DNA from: Salmonella enterica subsp. diarizonae
GTDB taxonomy: Bacteria > Pseudomonadota > Gammaproteobacteria > Enterobacterales > Enterobacteriaceae
Direction of reading: 5' to 3'
Length of the DNA stretch: 64,000 nucleotides
NCBI RefSeq assembly: GCF_008692785.1
Contig: NZ_VXJV01000001.1
Location: forward strand, 558,001-622,000
Shown here: piece by piece, positions 20,003-31,917 of the stretch
Layout of the letters: every line of letters starts with the position of its first letter
Position numbering within the stretch: position 1 is the first letter of the stretch
Position numbers and translations under genes: made by a program
Notes under the pieces: generated by a model
Seen by the model: the letters and a program-made list of their open reading frames with translations, nothing else
What the model was told of the DNA's origin: nothing
Databases searched by the model: none

Positions 20003-20395
20003 TTATTTGGCAACTTTAGAGATCTGTTTTACGTCAATTTCAACGGAATTCCAGTCCTTATCCACTTCGCCCTGAATTTCAACGGTATCCTGCGGGGTTA
20101 CGGTCAGGCCGTTCCAACGCTTGTGGTCAATATCCACATTGATAGTACCGGTAGCATCTTTAAACAGATACAGATCGTCGGAAATGCGCTCGACGATATT
20201 CCCGCGCAGCGTTACCCACGCATCGTCACGCAGCGATTTAGCGCTCTCTACCGTCGTGCTGCTGCCGTTCGGGCCGACAAATCCGCCGCCTTGCGTTTGC
20301 GTCGCCGACGGGCCGGAGAAGCCGCCCTGCTGAGCCGCCAGAACCGGGGTAGAACACAATGCCATAACGGCAACGATTGCAGCTAATTTTTTCAT
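20003..20395 (-). CDS. ygiW: YgiW, periplasmic BOF (OB-fold) stress protein
   Basis: A 130-residue protein with a Sec signal peptide of about 20 residues ([20 protein letters not shown]) and a mature BOF domain (bacterial OB-fold; DUF388) covering about residues 40-125. In Salmonella, YgiW/VisP acts in the periplasm, binding peptidoglycan sugars and influencing lipid A modification and stress resistance. It is divergent from qseBC, which controls it in related bacteria; a PmrA/QseB-type box lies between. Confidence 0.95.
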   Translation of the reverse strand: MKKLAAIVAVMALCSTPVLAAQQGGFSGPSATQTQGGGFVGPNGSSTTVESAKSLRDDAWVTLRGNIVERISDDLYLFKDATGTINVDIDHKRWNGLTVTPQDTVEIQGEVDKDWNSVEIDVKQISKVAK

Positions 20396-20444
20396 GATTA
20401 CTTTTCCCTTTCATGTCGTTTCAGATCCATTTAATAAGTTAATC

Positions 20445-20461
20445 CTTAACAACTTCTTAAG
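20445..20461. promoter_or_regulatory. PmrA/QseB-type direct-repeat box between ygiW and qseB
   Basis: CTTAAC at 20445 and CTTAAG at 20456 form a direct repeat with an 11-bp period, the shape of the PmrA box (CTTAAT-N5-CTTAAT), which QseB/PreA-type OmpR-family regulators also recognise. It lies in the divergent promoter gap. Confidence 0.7.
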
Positions 20462-20546
20462 GCAAAAAAAGATTCTTTTTTTCTGTACATCGCCTGCGGC
20501 GACAAGGTTAACTGACGGTAACGCGAGTTACCGCAGGGAAGAACAG

Positions 20547-21206
20547 ATGCGAATTTTACTGGTAGAAGATGACACACTTATTGGCGATGGCATAAAAGCG
20601 GGCCTGAGTAAAATGGGTTTCAGCGTCGACTGGTTTAGCGAGGGACGTCCGGGCAAAGAGGCGCTTTACAGCGCGCCTTATGATGCGGTCATTTTAGATT
20701 TGACGCTGCCAGGGATGGACGGACGGGATATTTTGCGCGAATGGCGCGAAAAGGGTAAACAGGAACCGGTACTGATCCTGACGGCGCGCGATGCGTTAGC
20801 AGAGCGCGTCGAGGGGCTACGTCTGGGCGCCGATGACTATTTATGTAAACCTTTTGCGCTCATTGAGGTCGCAGCCCGTCTGGAGGCGCTGGTACGCCGC
20901 GCCAGCGGTCAGGCCAGTAGCGAATTGCGCCACGGCCAGGTGACACTCAATCCAGGTAATCTCGTCGCGACACTTGCCGGCGAACCTCTAGCCCTAAAAC
21001 CGAAAGAGTTCGCGCTGCTGGAACTGTTAATGCGCAACAAAGGTCGCGTGCTGCCGCGCAAGCTTATTGAAGAGAAGCTGTATAACTGGGATGACGACGT
21101 GTCCAGCAATGCAGTGGAAGTCCATGTTCATCATTTACGCCGCAAGCTCGGCAGCGAATTTATTCGCACCGTACACGGCATCGGCTACACCCTGGGTGAC
21201 GCATGA
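20547..21206 (+). CDS. qseB: QseB (PreA), OmpR-family response regulator
   Basis: A 219-residue regulator: receiver domain at 1-115 with acidic pocket Glu7-Asp8 and phospho-acceptor Asp51 ([12 protein letters not shown]), and a winged-helix DNA-binding domain at about 122-217. The start MRILLVEDD follows AGGGAAGAACAG; the frame is open further upstream, but the conserved N-terminus fixes 20547. The stop overlaps the qseC start by four bases (ATGA), so the pair is co-translated. In Salmonella the system (also PreA/PreB) cross-talks with PmrAB and affects virulence and motility genes. Confidence 0.97.
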   Translation: MRILLVEDDTLIGDGIKAGLSKMGFSVDWFSEGRPGKEALYSAPYDAVILDLTLPGMDGRDILREWREKGKQEPVLILTARDALAERVEGLRLGADDYLCKPFALIEVAARLEALVRRASGQASSELRHGQVTLNPGNLVATLAGEPLALKPKEFALLELLMRNKGRVLPRKLIEEKLYNWDDDVSSNAVEVHVHHLRRKLGSEFIRTVHGIGYTLGDA

Positions 21207-22552
21207 AATTGACGCAACGTCTTAGCCTGCGCATCAGGCTGACGCTTATTTTCCTGATTCTGGTCTCCATCACCTGGGCAATTTCCAGTTTTGTGGCCTG
21301 GAGAAAGACGACGGATAATGTCGACGAGTTGTTTGACACACAGTTGATGCTGTTCGCCAGACGGCTTAGCACCCTCGATCTTAACGAGATCAACGCCCCG
21401 CAGCGCATGGCGCATACGCCAAAGAAATTAAAACATGGGCATATCGATGACGATGCGCTGGCGTTCGCCATCTTTTCCGCTGACGGCAAAATGTTGCTGC
21501 ATGATGGCGACAACGGTCAGGATATTCCGTATCGCTATCGCCGGGAAGGTTTCGACAATGGCTATCTGAAAGATGACAACGACCTCTGGCGTTTTTTGTG
21601 GTTGAACTCGGCGGACGGTAATTATCGTATCGTCGTCGGTCAGGAGTGGGATTACCGCGAAGATATGGCGCTGGCGATCGTGGCGGCGCAATTAACGCCG
21701 TGGCTGATCGCCCTTCCCTTCATGCTACTGATTTTATTACTCCTGCTTCACCGCGAGCTCAGACCGTTGAAGAAGCTGGCGCAGGCGCTACGTTTCCGAT
21801 CGCCGGAATCGGAGACACCGCTCGACGCCAAAGGCGTACCGAGCGAGGTTCGCCCACTGGTCGAAGCACTTAATCAGCTTTTTAGCCGCATCCACTCCAT
21901 GATGGTGCGCGAACGGCGATTTACCTCCGACGCCGCCCATGAATTGCGCAGCCCGCTGGCCGCGCTGAAAGTACAAACCGAGGTGGCGCAACTCTCGGGC
22001 GACGATCCGCTGACGCGAGATAAAGCGCTGACCCAGCTCCATGCGGGGATCGATCGCGCCACGCGGCTGGTCGATCAGCTACTGACGTTATCGCGCCTCG
22101 ATTCGCTCGATAATTTGCAGGATGTGGCGGAGATTTCGCTGGAAGAGCTGCTGCAGTCCGCGGTGATGGACATTTATCATCCGGCGCAGCAGGCGAATAT
22201 CGACGTGCGTTTACAGCTTAACGCCCATGACGTCATACGTACCGGTCAGCCGCTACTCTTAAGCCTGTTAGTGCGTAACCTGCTGGATAATGCGATTCGC
22301 TACAGTCCGCAAGGCAGCGTCGTCGACGTTACCTTACATGCCCGCAGCTTCACCGTCAGAGATAACGGCCCCGGCGTAGCGCCAGAGATTCTGACGCATA
22401 TCGGCGAGCGTTTTTATCGCCCGCCTGGCCAAAGTGTGACCGGCAGCGGTCTGGGATTATCAATAGTCCGCCGCATCGCTACGCTGCACGGCATGACGGT
22501 GTCGTTTGGCAACGCCGCGGAAGGTGGATTTGAGGCCGTAGTACGCTGGTAG
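21203..22552 (+). CDS. qseC: QseC (PreB), sensor histidine kinase
   Basis: A 449-residue inner membrane kinase: span at about 13-33, periplasmic sensor region (about 34-160), second span at about 163-184, HAMP, then the dimerisation/phosphotransfer domain with His246 in [15 protein letters not shown], and the GHKL ATPase with N box ([13 protein letters not shown]), DNGPGV and GSGLGLSIV. It phosphorylates QseB and in E. coli responds to AI-3 and adrenergic hormones, though that has been debated in Salmonella. Confidence 0.97.
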   Translation: MKLTQRLSLRIRLTLIFLILVSITWAISSFVAWRKTTDNVDELFDTQLMLFARRLSTLDLNEINAPQRMAHTPKKLKHGHIDDDALAFAIFSADGKMLLHDGDNGQDIPYRYRREGFDNGYLKDDNDLWRFLWLNSADGNYRIVVGQEWDYREDMALAIVAAQLTPWLIALPFMLLILLLLLHRELRPLKKLAQALRFRSPESETPLDAKGVPSEVRPLVEALNQLFSRIHSMMVRERRFTSDAAHELRSPLAALKVQTEVAQLSGDDPLTRDKALTQLHAGIDRATRLVDQLLTLSRLDSLDNLQDVAEISLEELLQSAVMDIYHPAQQANIDVRLQLNAHDVIRTGQPLLLSLLVRNLLDNAIRYSPQGSVVDVTLHARSFTVRDNGPGVAPEILTHIGERFYRPPGQSVTGSGLGLSIVRRIATLHGMTVSFGNAAEGGFEAVVRW

Positions 22553-22659
22553 CAGAGACTTTTGCCAAAAACGCAAAAGACTTTGCACATTTTGCTAATT
22601 TCACCGTACCGCCCGTCAGCGTAGAATCAGCAGCAAACGCATTCCTTAGAGGGAAAATA

Positions 22660-23241
22660 ATGAGCAACATACTGATTATCAACGGGGCGAAAAAATTCGC
22701 GCACTCCAACGGCCAGTTGAATGACACCCTGACCGAAGTTGCCGATGGGCTTCTGCGCGATCTGGGTCATCAGGTTAAGATCGTCCGTGCCGACAGCGAT
22801 TATGACATTAAAGAAGAGGTGCAGAATTTCGTCTGGGCTGACGTGGTGATTTGGCAGATGCCAGGCTGGTGGATGGGCGCGCCGTGGACAGTAAAAAAAT
22901 ATATGGATGATGTCTTTACCGAAGGTCACAGCACGCTTTATGCCAGCGATGGCCGCACGCGTTCCGATACCGCTAAAAAGTACGGTTCCGGCGGTCTGGT
23001 GCAGGGGAAAAAATATATGCTGTCACTGACGTGGAATGCGCCAATGGAAGCATTTACCGAAAAAGATCAGTTTTTCCACGGCGTAGGCGTAGATGGCGTC
23101 TATCTGCCATTCCATAAAGCCAACCAGTTCCTGGGCATGGACGCGCTGCCAACGTTTATTGCCAACGACGTGATTAAAATGCCGGATGTTCCGCGCTATA
23201 CCGCAGAATATCGCAAGCATCTAAGCGAAATTTTTGCTTAA
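22660..23241 (+). CDS. mdaB: MdaB, NADPH:quinone oxidoreductase
   Basis: A 193-residue flavodoxin-fold enzyme using FAD to reduce quinones with NADPH by two electrons, avoiding semiquinone radicals. Visible features are the N-terminal ILIINGAKKFAHSNGQLN phosphate-binding loop and PGWWMGAPWTVKKYMDDVF. It lies 31 bp upstream of ygiN, whose product acts on the quinol, consistent with a two-gene operon. Behind qseC by about 107 bp with its own likely promoter. Confidence 0.96.
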   Translation: MSNILIINGAKKFAHSNGQLNDTLTEVADGLLRDLGHQVKIVRADSDYDIKEEVQNFVWADVVIWQMPGWWMGAPWTVKKYMDDVFTEGHSTLYASDGRTRSDTAKKYGSGGLVQGKKYMLSLTWNAPMEAFTEKDQFFHGVGVDGVYLPFHKANQFLGMDALPTFIANDVIKMPDVPRYTAEYRKHLSEIFA

Positions 23242-23272
23242 CTGGTCATCCTGGAATTAGAAGGAGTTAACC

Positions 23273-23587
23273 ATGCTTACCGTCATTGCCGAAATTCGCA
23301 CACGTCCGGGCCAACATCACCGTCAGGCCGTCCTCGATCAGTTTGCGAAAATCATTCCAACCGTTCTTAAAGAAGAGGGTTGCCACGGTTACGCGCCGAT
23401 GGTGGATCATGCCGCGGGCGTGAGTTTTCAGACTGTAGCGCCTGACTCGATCGTGATGATTGAACAGTGGGAAAGCGTTGCGCACCTTGAGGCGCATCTG
23501 CAAACCCCACATATGAAAGCCTATAGCGACGCGGTAAAAGACGATGTGCTGGAAATGAATATTCGTATTCTGGAATCCGGCGTTTAA
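23273..23587 (+). CDS. ygiN: YgiN, quinol monooxygenase (ABM domain)
   Basis: A 104-residue antibiotic-biosynthesis-monooxygenase-fold protein (ferredoxin-like dimer). It starts MLTVIAEIRTRPGQHH and has the conserved E-x-G-C-H-Y-like region (EEGCHGYAPMVDH) and WESVAHLEAHLQTPHM. With MdaB it interconverts menadione and menadiol in E. coli. The ribosome binding site is AAGGAG. It is separated from convergent parE by REP sequences. Confidence 0.95.
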   Translation: MLTVIAEIRTRPGQHHRQAVLDQFAKIIPTVLKEEGCHGYAPMVDHAAGVSFQTVAPDSIVMIEQWESVAHLEAHLQTPHMKAYSDAVKDDVLEMNIRILESGV

Positions 23588-23606
23588 GTTATTACCATCG
23601 TCTGAC

Positions 23607-23697
23607 GTAGCCCTGATGAGATGCGCAAGTGTCGCCATCAGGCTACGGCGTCATGCCAGATTCGCTTATCCGGCCTGCGGTGTGCAGACCGGATAAA
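23607..23697. repeat. REP cluster between ygiN and parE
   Basis: A first palindrome has GTAGCCCTGATG and CATCAGGCTAC arms (23607-23646), and a second carries CTTATCCGGCCTGC with a GACCGGATAAAG arm (23664-23697). Both fit REP units between convergent genes. Confidence 0.8.
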
Positions 23698-23711
23698 GCG
23701 TGCAACAACCG

Positions 23712-25607
<1,896 letters not shown>

Positions 25608-25631
25608 TTAATTAGCAATTCGAATTGATTG

Positions 25632-26213
25632 TCAGCAACTGTGCAGTCCAAGAAAATCGACAATCTGGTTGAAATAATCTTCGAAGCCCGTGAATGCGTG
25701 ATTACCGCCCTCAGTCACTGTCTGACGGCAGGAGGCGTAATATGCCACCGCCTGGCGGTAATCCAGCACTTCATCGCCCGTCTGTTGCAGTAGCCAGATC
25801 AGGTCCGGCGCTTCCAGAGGGTCAATCTGCATGACTTTAAGATCGTAAATATGGCGAGACTCTAGCACATATTGCTGTCCGGTGTAGGGGTTCTCGTTCT
25901 GACCGAGATAGTCGGTCAGTAATTCAAAGGGCCGCACCGCCGGGTTGACGACCACAGCCGGTAGCATAAAACATTGCGACAGCCAGGTGGCGTAATAACC
26001 ACCCAGTGACGATCCTACCAGCCCTAATGGCGCGCCGCCATGCTCAAGCACGAGAGACTCCAGTAGCTCCGCCGCATCGGCAGGATACGGCGGTAGTTGA
26101 GGGACGATCATCTCGACGTGTGGATGACGCTCCGCCAGCCAGTTTTTTAGCTGGCACGCTTTTGCCGAGCGAGGGGAACTGTTGAATCCGTGCAAATAGA
26201 GAAGCGTAGACAT
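25632..26213 (-). CDS. yqiA: YqiA, alpha/beta-hydrolase esterase
   Basis: A 193-residue hydrolase with esterase activity toward palmitoyl-CoA and p-nitrophenyl esters in E. coli. The nucleophile elbow GSSLG is at residues 67-71 (Ser69); the oxyanion region is [10 protein letters not shown] at 5-14; the catalytic His is in [11 protein letters not shown] near the C-terminus. Its start overlaps the cpdA stop by one base. Cytoplasmic; the natural substrate is not established. Confidence 0.95.
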   Translation of the reverse strand: MSTLLYLHGFNSSPRSAKACQLKNWLAERHPHVEMIVPQLPPYPADAAELLESLVLEHGGAPLGLVGSSLGGYYATWLSQCFMLPAVVVNPAVRPFELLTDYLGQNENPYTGQQYVLESRHIYDLKVMQIDPLEAPDLIWLLQQTGDEVLDYRQAVAYYASCRQTVTEGGNHAFTGFEDYFNQIVDFLGLHSC

Positions 26214-27040
26214 CAGTATCCTTCCGAAGCGGTATCGGGTCGGAACCGGGTATCCTGCAGGCGATGCACTTCCGTCTCCAGGACGCCGTTCGCCTGAAGC
26301 ACCAGCGTACGCCAGCCCGGCGCGATAGTATCCAGCGTAAAGTTCGCGCAGTGCGGTTTAAACTGTACACAGGTTGACGGCGACGCCAACAGACGGCGTC
26401 CGTTCCAGTCGAGATCCAGCTCCTGGTGAATATGTCCGCATAACAGATACTTCACACGCGGGAAATTCGCCAGCACGCTATCCAGCTCACCGGCATTACG
26501 CAAGCTGTGCTGATCCAACCAACTGCACCCTGCCGGCAACGGATGGTGGTGCAAAAGGAGCAATGTCTGTCTCTCTGGCGCATCGGCGAGCTTACGCTCA
26601 AGCCATTCCAGTTGGAACTCGCTCAGTTCGCCATGCGGAACGCCAAACACCTGACTATCCAGCAACAAAATCTGCCATTGTTCGCCGATTAACACGCGTT
26701 TAGCCGGGGAAATCCCCGCCTCTTGCAGCGCGCTGTACATTGCCGGCTGAAAATCATGATTGCCCGGCAGCCAAACGCAAGGCGCGCGAAAACTTGCGAT
26801 ACCCTCAGCAAAATGCTGATAAGCCGCAGCGGATTGATCCTGCGCCAGATCGCCGGTCGCCACGATCAGATCATATTCATACTGTTGCGCCCGAATAGCC
26901 TCCAGCACGGCCTGGTAACTTTCCCAGGTATTGACGCCTAACAGCGTTTCATGCTTTTCGGCAAACAGGTGAGTATCTGTAATTTGTAAAATCCTGACTC
27001 GGGCCTCACCAGCCAGAGGTAGGGTTAACAGGCTTTCCAA
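26213..27040 (-). CDS. cpdA: CpdA, 3',5'-cyclic AMP phosphodiesterase
   Basis: A 275-residue metallophosphoesterase that degrades cAMP and so lowers CRP activity. Metal-binding motifs appear in order: Asp22-x-His24 (QITDTHLF), GD at 63-64, GNHD with Asn94-His95, and GHxH (LCGHIHQE) near residue 200. It lies 24 bp after yqiB and overlaps yqiA, within the nudF operon. Confidence 0.97.
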   Translation of the reverse strand: MESLLTLPLAGEARVRILQITDTHLFAEKHETLLGVNTWESYQAVLEAIRAQQYEYDLIVATGDLAQDQSAAAYQHFAEGIASFRAPCVWLPGNHDFQPAMYSALQEAGISPAKRVLIGEQWQILLLDSQVFGVPHGELSEFQLEWLERKLADAPERQTLLLLHHHPLPAGCSWLDQHSLRNAGELDSVLANFPRVKYLLCGHIHQELDLDWNGRRLLASPSTCVQFKPHCANFTLDTIAPGWRTLVLQANGVLETEVHRLQDTRFRPDTASEGY

Positions 27041-27064
27041 ATGGTGTCCTTAGGTTTCACGACG

Positions 27065-27487
27065 CTAATAAACCGGAATCGCCATCGCTCCATGTGCTAA
27101 ACAGAATCGTAGCCAGCCGGCCAGAAACTGATTAATTTGATGCTTTTCGTCGCGTTGATGCAACTTTTTATTTGGATAATCATACCGCGCTTTGAAGCGA
27201 AAGATCTGCTGGCTTGAACACACTTCAGCCACCATCGCATCATGGTAGAGGCGCACCGTCAGCGACGGCAGGCTCCAGTAGGTGATGGCTGGCGCCGTTT
27301 GCTCGATCGTTACAAGCGTAGTGTATCGGGTCGATTCCACAATCGTTAACCGATATTGTACGTTGCCCACCTGATAGCTCACCGTTTCACCGGGTGCGTC
27401 ATTGCGCGGCAACAAGCGGCGCAATTGCGAAAAATTGGTTTCGCACAGACGCATCATTTCAGGGAAGTCAGGTGTATAACGCTTCAT
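27065..27487 (-). CDS. yqiB: YqiB, DUF1249 protein
   Basis: A 140-residue soluble protein, DUF1249 family, function unknown. The start [15 protein letters not shown] matches E. coli YqiB; the ATG overlaps the nudF stop by four bases, and the frame is open upstream only because of that overlap. It is fully conserved in length, ending [11 protein letters not shown]. Always found between nudF and cpdA in enterobacteria, so it may link nucleotide-sugar and cAMP turnover, but no evidence is visible. Confidence 0.94.
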   Translation of the reverse strand: MKRYTPDFPEMMRLCETNFSQLRRLLPRNDAPGETVSYQVGNVQYRLTIVESTRYTTLVTIEQTAPAITYWSLPSLTVRLYHDAMVAEVCSSQQIFRFKARYDYPNKKLHQRDEKHQINQFLAGWLRFCLAHGAMAIPVY

Positions 27488-28116
27488 TTTTTCCACTCGT
27501 TTTTTAACTCTTGATGATGTAACTGAAGCCATTGCAAAGCGATGACCGCAGCTGCGTTGTCGATTTTCCCCTCTTCTACCCACTGGTATGCCTGCTCCCG
27601 GCTTACCACATGAACCCGAATATCTTCGTTTTCATCCGCCAGACCGTGAATACCTACCGCGGTCGTGGCGTCCACTTCACCCACCAGAATAGATGAGCGC
27701 TCGCTGGTTCCTCCAGGACTCGCCAGGTAACTGATAACCGGTCGGGTGCGGCCCACGGTCAGCCCCGCTTCTTCCATCGCCTCACGCCGGGCGACCGCCT
27801 CAATGGTTTCGCCTTCTTCTATCATGCCAGCGACCATCTCCAGCAGCCACGGCGTAACGCTTGTGTCATACGCGGCAATACGAATCTGTTCGACCAGCAC
27901 CACCTCGTCGCGTTCAGGGTCAAAGGGTAGCAAGACGGCAGCGTGCCCGCGCTCAAAAATTTCGCGCTTTACTTCGCCACTCATTTCTCCGTTGAATAAA
28001 CGATGGCGGAATCGATACATATCTAATGAAAAAAAACCGCGGTAGCGCGTTTCCCGTGCAATAATTTCTACATCGCTTTTGGTGAAAGTAACTGGCAAGT
28101 TGTCTGATTTACGCAT
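27484..28116 (-). CDS. nudF: NudF, ADP-ribose pyrophosphatase
   Basis: A 210-residue Nudix hydrolase that splits ADP-ribose (and ADP-glucose) into AMP and sugar phosphate. The Nudix box spans residues 97-119, with the consensus G-x5-E-x7-REAMEEAGL; the downstream [10 protein letters not shown] loop is typical of the ADPRase group. It is the first gene of a five-gene operon and divergent from tolC. Confidence 0.97.
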   Translation of the reverse strand: MRKSDNLPVTFTKSDVEIIARETRYRGFFSLDMYRFRHRLFNGEMSGEVKREIFERGHAAVLLPFDPERDEVVLVEQIRIAAYDTSVTPWLLEMVAGMIEEGETIEAVARREAMEEAGLTVGRTRPVISYLASPGGTSERSSILVGEVDATTAVGIHGLADENEDIRVHVVSREQAYQWVEEGKIDNAAAVIALQWLQLHHQELKNEWKK

Positions 28117-28217
28117 TGTGCTGCCCTGCTAGCAATAATGATTAAATGATGAATTTCAAGGGTGGTTGACTGCTGTTTTATCACCCTTGTGGTAAATTGG
28201 TGCCAATTAAGGCTCGT

Positions 28218-28236
28218 ATGGCACGTAACGCCAACT
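28218..28236. promoter_or_regulatory. Marbox (MarA/SoxS/Rob site) upstream of tolC
   Basis: ATGGCACGTAACGCCAACT matches the marbox consensus AYnGCACnnWnnRYYAAAY at 12 of the 13 defined positions. It lies 87 bp before the tolC start; tolC activation by MarA, SoxS and Rob is known in E. coli. Confidence 0.8.
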
Positions 28237-28322
28237 TTTTGCAGTGGCGGATTCTGCTAGAATCAGCAATTATTTTTACAAATTGATCAGCGCTAAATAC
28301 TGCTTCACAACAAGGAATGCAA

Positions 28323-29798
28323 ATGAAGAAATTGCTCCCCATCCTTATCGGCCTGAGCCTGTCGGGGTTCAGCACACTAAGCCAGGCAGAGAACCTGATG
28401 CAAGTTTATCAGCAAGCACGCCTGAGCAACCCGGAATTGCGTAAATCCGCTGCCGATCGCGATGCTGCATTCGAAAAAATTAACGAAGCGCGTAGTCCTT
28501 TACTGCCGCAACTGGGTTTAGGTGCCGACTACACCTACAGCAACGGTTATCGCGATGCGAACGGCATCAACTCCAATCAAACCAGCGCTTCTCTGCAATT
28601 AACGCAGACGCTGTTTGATATGTCGAAATGGCGTGGGCTCACCCTGCAAGAAAAAGCAGCAGGCATTCAGGATGTGGCCTATCAGACCGATCAGCAGACG
28701 CTGATTCTCAATACCGCGAACGCGTATTTTAAAGTATTGAACGCTATTGATATGCTTTCCTATACCCAGGCGCAAAAAGAGGCTATCTATCGCCAGTTAG
28801 ATCAAACGACGCAACGTTTTAACGTGGGTCTGGTCGCCATTACCGACGTGCAAAACGCCCGCGCGCAGTATGATACCGTACTGGCGAATGAAGTTACCGC
28901 CCGCAACAACCTGGATAACGCGGTAGAAGAGCTGCGCCAGGTGACCGGCAATTATTATCCAGAGCTGGCCTCGCTTAACGTCGAGCATTTTAAAACCGAC
29001 AAACCTAAAGCAGTTAACGCCCTGCTGAAGGAAGCGGAAAACCGCAACCTGTCGCTGTTGCAGGCGCGCTTGAGTCAGGATCTGGCGCGCGAGCAAATCC
29101 GCCAGGCGCAGGACGGTCATCTGCCGACGCTGAATTTAACGGCCTCGACCGGCGTTTCTGATACTTCGTATAACGGTTCTAACACCCACGGTCCAGGTAG
29201 CCAGTACGACGATAGCAACATGGGGCAGAATAAAATCGGCCTGAACTTCTCCCTGCCGCTGTATCAGGGGGGGATGGTTAACTCGCAGGTAAAACAGGCG
29301 CAGTATAACTTTGTCGGCGCGAGCGAACAGTTGGAAAGCGCGCACCGTAGCGTGGTGCAGACCGTGCGCTCCTCCTTCAACAATATTAACGCGTCTATCA
29401 GCAGCATCAACGCCTACAAACAGGCGGTCGTTTCCGCGCAAAGTTCTCTGGACGCGATGGAAGCTGGCTACTCAGTCGGTACGCGTACCATTGTTGACGT
29501 ACTGGATGCCACCACCACGCTGTATGAAGCCAAGCAGCAACTGGCCAACGCGCGTTATACCTATTTGATTAATCAGTTAAATATCAAATATGCGCTCGGT
29601 ACGCTGAACGAGCAGGATCTGCTCGCGCTTAACAGTACGTTGGGGAAACCTATCCCGACGTCGCCGGAAAGCGTAGCGCCGGAAACACCAGAGCAGGATG
29701 CTGCCGCAGACGGTTATAATGCCCATAGCGCCGCGCCGGCAGTACAGCCGACCGCCGCCCGCGCCAACAGCAATAACGGCAATCCATTCCGGCATTGA
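28323..29798 (+). CDS. tolC: TolC, outer membrane efflux channel
   Basis: A 491-residue outer membrane factor that forms the trimeric exit duct of AcrAB, MacAB and type I secretion systems. A Sec signal peptide ends at about residue 22 (LSQA|ENLMQ). Two OEP repeats follow, giving the beta-barrel and long alpha-barrel. An ATG six bases upstream (28317) abuts AGGA; the second ATG has proper spacing and was chosen. The C-terminal tail is Ala/Pro-rich and ends NNGNPFRH. A marbox precedes the promoter. Confidence 0.98.
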   Translation: MKKLLPILIGLSLSGFSTLSQAENLMQVYQQARLSNPELRKSAADRDAAFEKINEARSPLLPQLGLGADYTYSNGYRDANGINSNQTSASLQLTQTLFDMSKWRGLTLQEKAAGIQDVAYQTDQQTLILNTANAYFKVLNAIDMLSYTQAQKEAIYRQLDQTTQRFNVGLVAITDVQNARAQYDTVLANEVTARNNLDNAVEELRQVTGNYYPELASLNVEHFKTDKPKAVNALLKEAENRNLSLLQARLSQDLAREQIRQAQDGHLPTLNLTASTGVSDTSYNGSNTHGPGSQYDDSNMGQNKIGLNFSLPLYQGGMVNSQVKQAQYNFVGASEQLESAHRSVVQTVRSSFNNINASISSINAYKQAVVSAQSSLDAMEAGYSVGTRTIVDVLDATTTLYEAKQQLANARYTYLINQLNIKYALGTLNEQDLLALNSTLGKPIPTSPESVAPETPEQDAAADGYNAHSAAPAVQPTAARANSNNGNPFRH

Positions 29799-29808
29799 TA
29801 AGTTATTC

Positions 29809-29861
29809 GCTGGCGCTACGCTTATCAGGCCTATGCCCTTGTAGGTCTGGTAAGCGCGGCG
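29809..29861. repeat. REP-like palindrome after tolC
   Basis: GCTGGCGCTACGCTTATCAGGCC and a partner GGTCTGGTAAGCGCGGC form a degraded inverted repeat of REP type. No T-run follows. Confidence 0.6.
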
Positions 29862-30010
29862 TTACCTGTCATGAAGCCGCGCCTGAACGTAAGACAACGT
29901 AAAGATCCTGCTATTCCGCCGCATTCTCGCCTTTTCTCGCTTCAATTTCGACCAGTCATCCTCTATTCTGAACGCATGTTGTATTTACCACTGGGTCCTG
30001 GAAGACAAAT

Positions 30011-30682
30011 ATGAAACGGACAAAATCCATCCATCACGCATCGTTTCGCAAAAGCTGGAGCGCGCGGCATTTAACGCCGGTCGCCCTGGCGGTTACGGCT
30101 GTTTTTATGCTGGCTGGCTGTGAAAAAAGCGATGAAACCGTATCGTTGTATCAAAACGCTGATGACTGTTCAGCAGCAAATCCGGGCAAAAGCGCGGAGT
30201 GTACAACCGCGTATAACAATGCGCTGAAAGAGGCCGAACGTACTGCGCCTAAGTACGCTACACGCGAAGATTGCGTTGCCGAGTTTGGTGAAGGTCAGTG
30301 CCAGCAAGCGCCCGCACAGGCTGGCATGGCGCCGGAAAATCAGGCGCAGGCCCAACAATCCAGCGGCAGTTTCTGGATGCCGCTGATGGCAGGTTACATG
30401 ATGGGGCGTCTGATGGGCGGCGGCGCAGGCTTTGCGCAACAGCCGCTGTTTAGCTCGAAAAACCCGGCCAGCCCGGCATACGGCAAATATACCGACGCGG
30501 CAGGTAAAAACTACGGCGCGGCACAACCGGGCCGGACAATGACCGTACCGAAAACCGCTATGGCGCCGAAGCCTGCGACCACAACAACCGTTACCCGCGG
30601 CGGTTTTGGCGAATCCGTCGCCAAACAGAGCACCATGCAGCGTAGCGCTGCCGGTACTTCAACACGTTCGATGGGCGGCTGA
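30011..30682 (+). CDS. ygiB: YgiB, probable lipoprotein of the UPF0441/DUF1190 family
   Basis: A 223-residue protein with an unusually long basic N-region (about 20 residues) before a hydrophobic stretch and a lipobox LAGC with Cys37. The rest is low complexity: Gln/Ala-rich about 105-120, a glycine/methionine-rich [13 protein letters not shown], and Thr/Ala-rich tail. It is followed five bases later by ygiC, forming a conserved pair. Function is unknown; homologues often sit beside potassium channel or glutathionylspermidine-synthase-like genes. Confidence 0.92.
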   Translation: MKRTKSIHHASFRKSWSARHLTPVALAVTAVFMLAGCEKSDETVSLYQNADDCSAANPGKSAECTTAYNNALKEAERTAPKYATREDCVAEFGEGQCQQAPAQAGMAPENQAQAQQSSGSFWMPLMAGYMMGRLMGGGAGFAQQPLFSSKNPASPAYGKYTDAAGKNYGAAQPGRTMTVPKTAMAPKPATTTTVTRGGFGESVAKQSTMQRSAAGTSTRSMGG

Positions 30683-30687
30683 TACGC

Positions 30688-31851
30688 ATGGAAAGAGTCA
30701 GTATTACCGAGCGCCCGGACTGGCGCGATAAAGCGACTGAATACGGGTTTAATTTTCACACGATGTATGGTGAACCGTACTGGTGTGAAGACGCTTATTA
30801 CAAGTTAACGCTCGCCCAGGTGGAAAAACTGGAAGACGTTACCGCCGAGTTGCACCAGATGTGCCTCAAGGTGGTAGAACGCGTCATCGCCAGCGATGAG
30901 CTGATGACGAAGTTTCGTATTCCAAAACATACCTGGGGTTTTGTTCGCCAGTCCTGGCAAACGCAACAACCGTCGCTCTATTCCCGCCTCGATCTGGCCT
31001 GGGACGGCATCGGCGAGCCTAAGCTGCTCGAAAATAATGCCGACACGCCAACGTCACTGTATGAAGCGGCGTTTTTTCAGTGGATTTGGCTGGAAGATCA
31101 GATCAACGCGGGCAATCTGCCGGAAGGCAGCGATCAGTTTAATAGCCTGCAGGAAAAGCTGATTGAACGCTTTGCTGAACTTCGCGAACAGTACGGTTTT
31201 CAGTTGCTGCATCTCACCTGCTGTCGCGATACGGTTGAGGATCGCGGCACCATTCAGTATTTACAGGATTGCGCTGCCGAAGCGGAAATCGCCACCGAAT
31301 TTCTCTATATCGAAGATATTGGTCTGGGGGAAAAAGGCCAATTTACGGATCTGCAGGATCAGGTCATTGCGAACCTGTTCAAGCTCTATCCGTGGGAATT
31401 TATGCTGCGCGAGATGTTTTCCACCAAGCTGGAAGATGCCGGCGTGCGCTGGCTGGAGCCGGCCTGGAAAAGCATTATCTCCAATAAAGCGTTGTTGCCG
31501 CTGTTGTGGGAAATGTTCCCGGACCATCCAAATCTGTTGCCTGCGTATTTCGCCGAAGACGAACATCCGCAAATGGATAAATATGTCGTGAAACCGATCT
31601 TCTCCCGCGAAGGGGCGAACGTATCGATTATTGAGAACGGTAAAACGATCGAATTCGTGGAAGGCCCGTATGGCGAAGAGGGTATGATCGTGCAACAGTT
31701 CTATCCGCTGCCAAAATTCGGCGACAGTTATACCCTGATTGGTAGCTGGCTGATTAACGATCAACCCGCCGGAATTGGTATCCGTGAAGATCGGGCGCTG
31801 ATCACCCAGGATCTCTCCCGCTTCTATCCGCATATTTTTGTCGAAGGATAG
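30688..31851 (+). CDS. ygiC: YgiC, ATP-grasp protein like glutathionylspermidine synthase
   Basis: A 387-residue protein resembling the synthetase half of Gsp (ATP-grasp fold). Features include [19 protein letters not shown] near residue 112, the ATP-binding [18 protein letters not shown] near 292, and [18 protein letters not shown] near the C-terminus. It lacks the amidase domain. It may ligate a peptide and amine, though E. coli YgiC did not show Gsp activity in reports I recall. Tightly coupled to ygiB (five-base gap). Confidence 0.93.
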   Translation: MERVSITERPDWRDKATEYGFNFHTMYGEPYWCEDAYYKLTLAQVEKLEDVTAELHQMCLKVVERVIASDELMTKFRIPKHTWGFVRQSWQTQQPSLYSRLDLAWDGIGEPKLLENNADTPTSLYEAAFFQWIWLEDQINAGNLPEGSDQFNSLQEKLIERFAELREQYGFQLLHLTCCRDTVEDRGTIQYLQDCAAEAEIATEFLYIEDIGLGEKGQFTDLQDQVIANLFKLYPWEFMLREMFSTKLEDAGVRWLEPAWKSIISNKALLPLLWEMFPDHPNLLPAYFAEDEHPQMDKYVVKPIFSREGANVSIIENGKTIEFVEGPYGEEGMIVQQFYPLPKFGDSYTLIGSWLINDQPAGIGIREDRALITQDLSRFYPHIFVEG

Positions 31852-31862
31852 ATTCTCCTGTC

Positions 31863-31917
31863 GGCCCGATGAGCGTAACGCCATCGGGCAATCATTCAGC
31901 GCCTTATCCGGCCTACC
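31863..31917. repeat. REP unit overlapping the 3' end of ygiD
   Basis: GGCCCGATGAGC pairs with CCATCGGGC (31863-31890), and GCGCCTTATCCGGCCTACC (31900-31917) is the conserved REP arm. The ygiD stop codon at 31913-31915 lies inside this arm. Confidence 0.75.
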
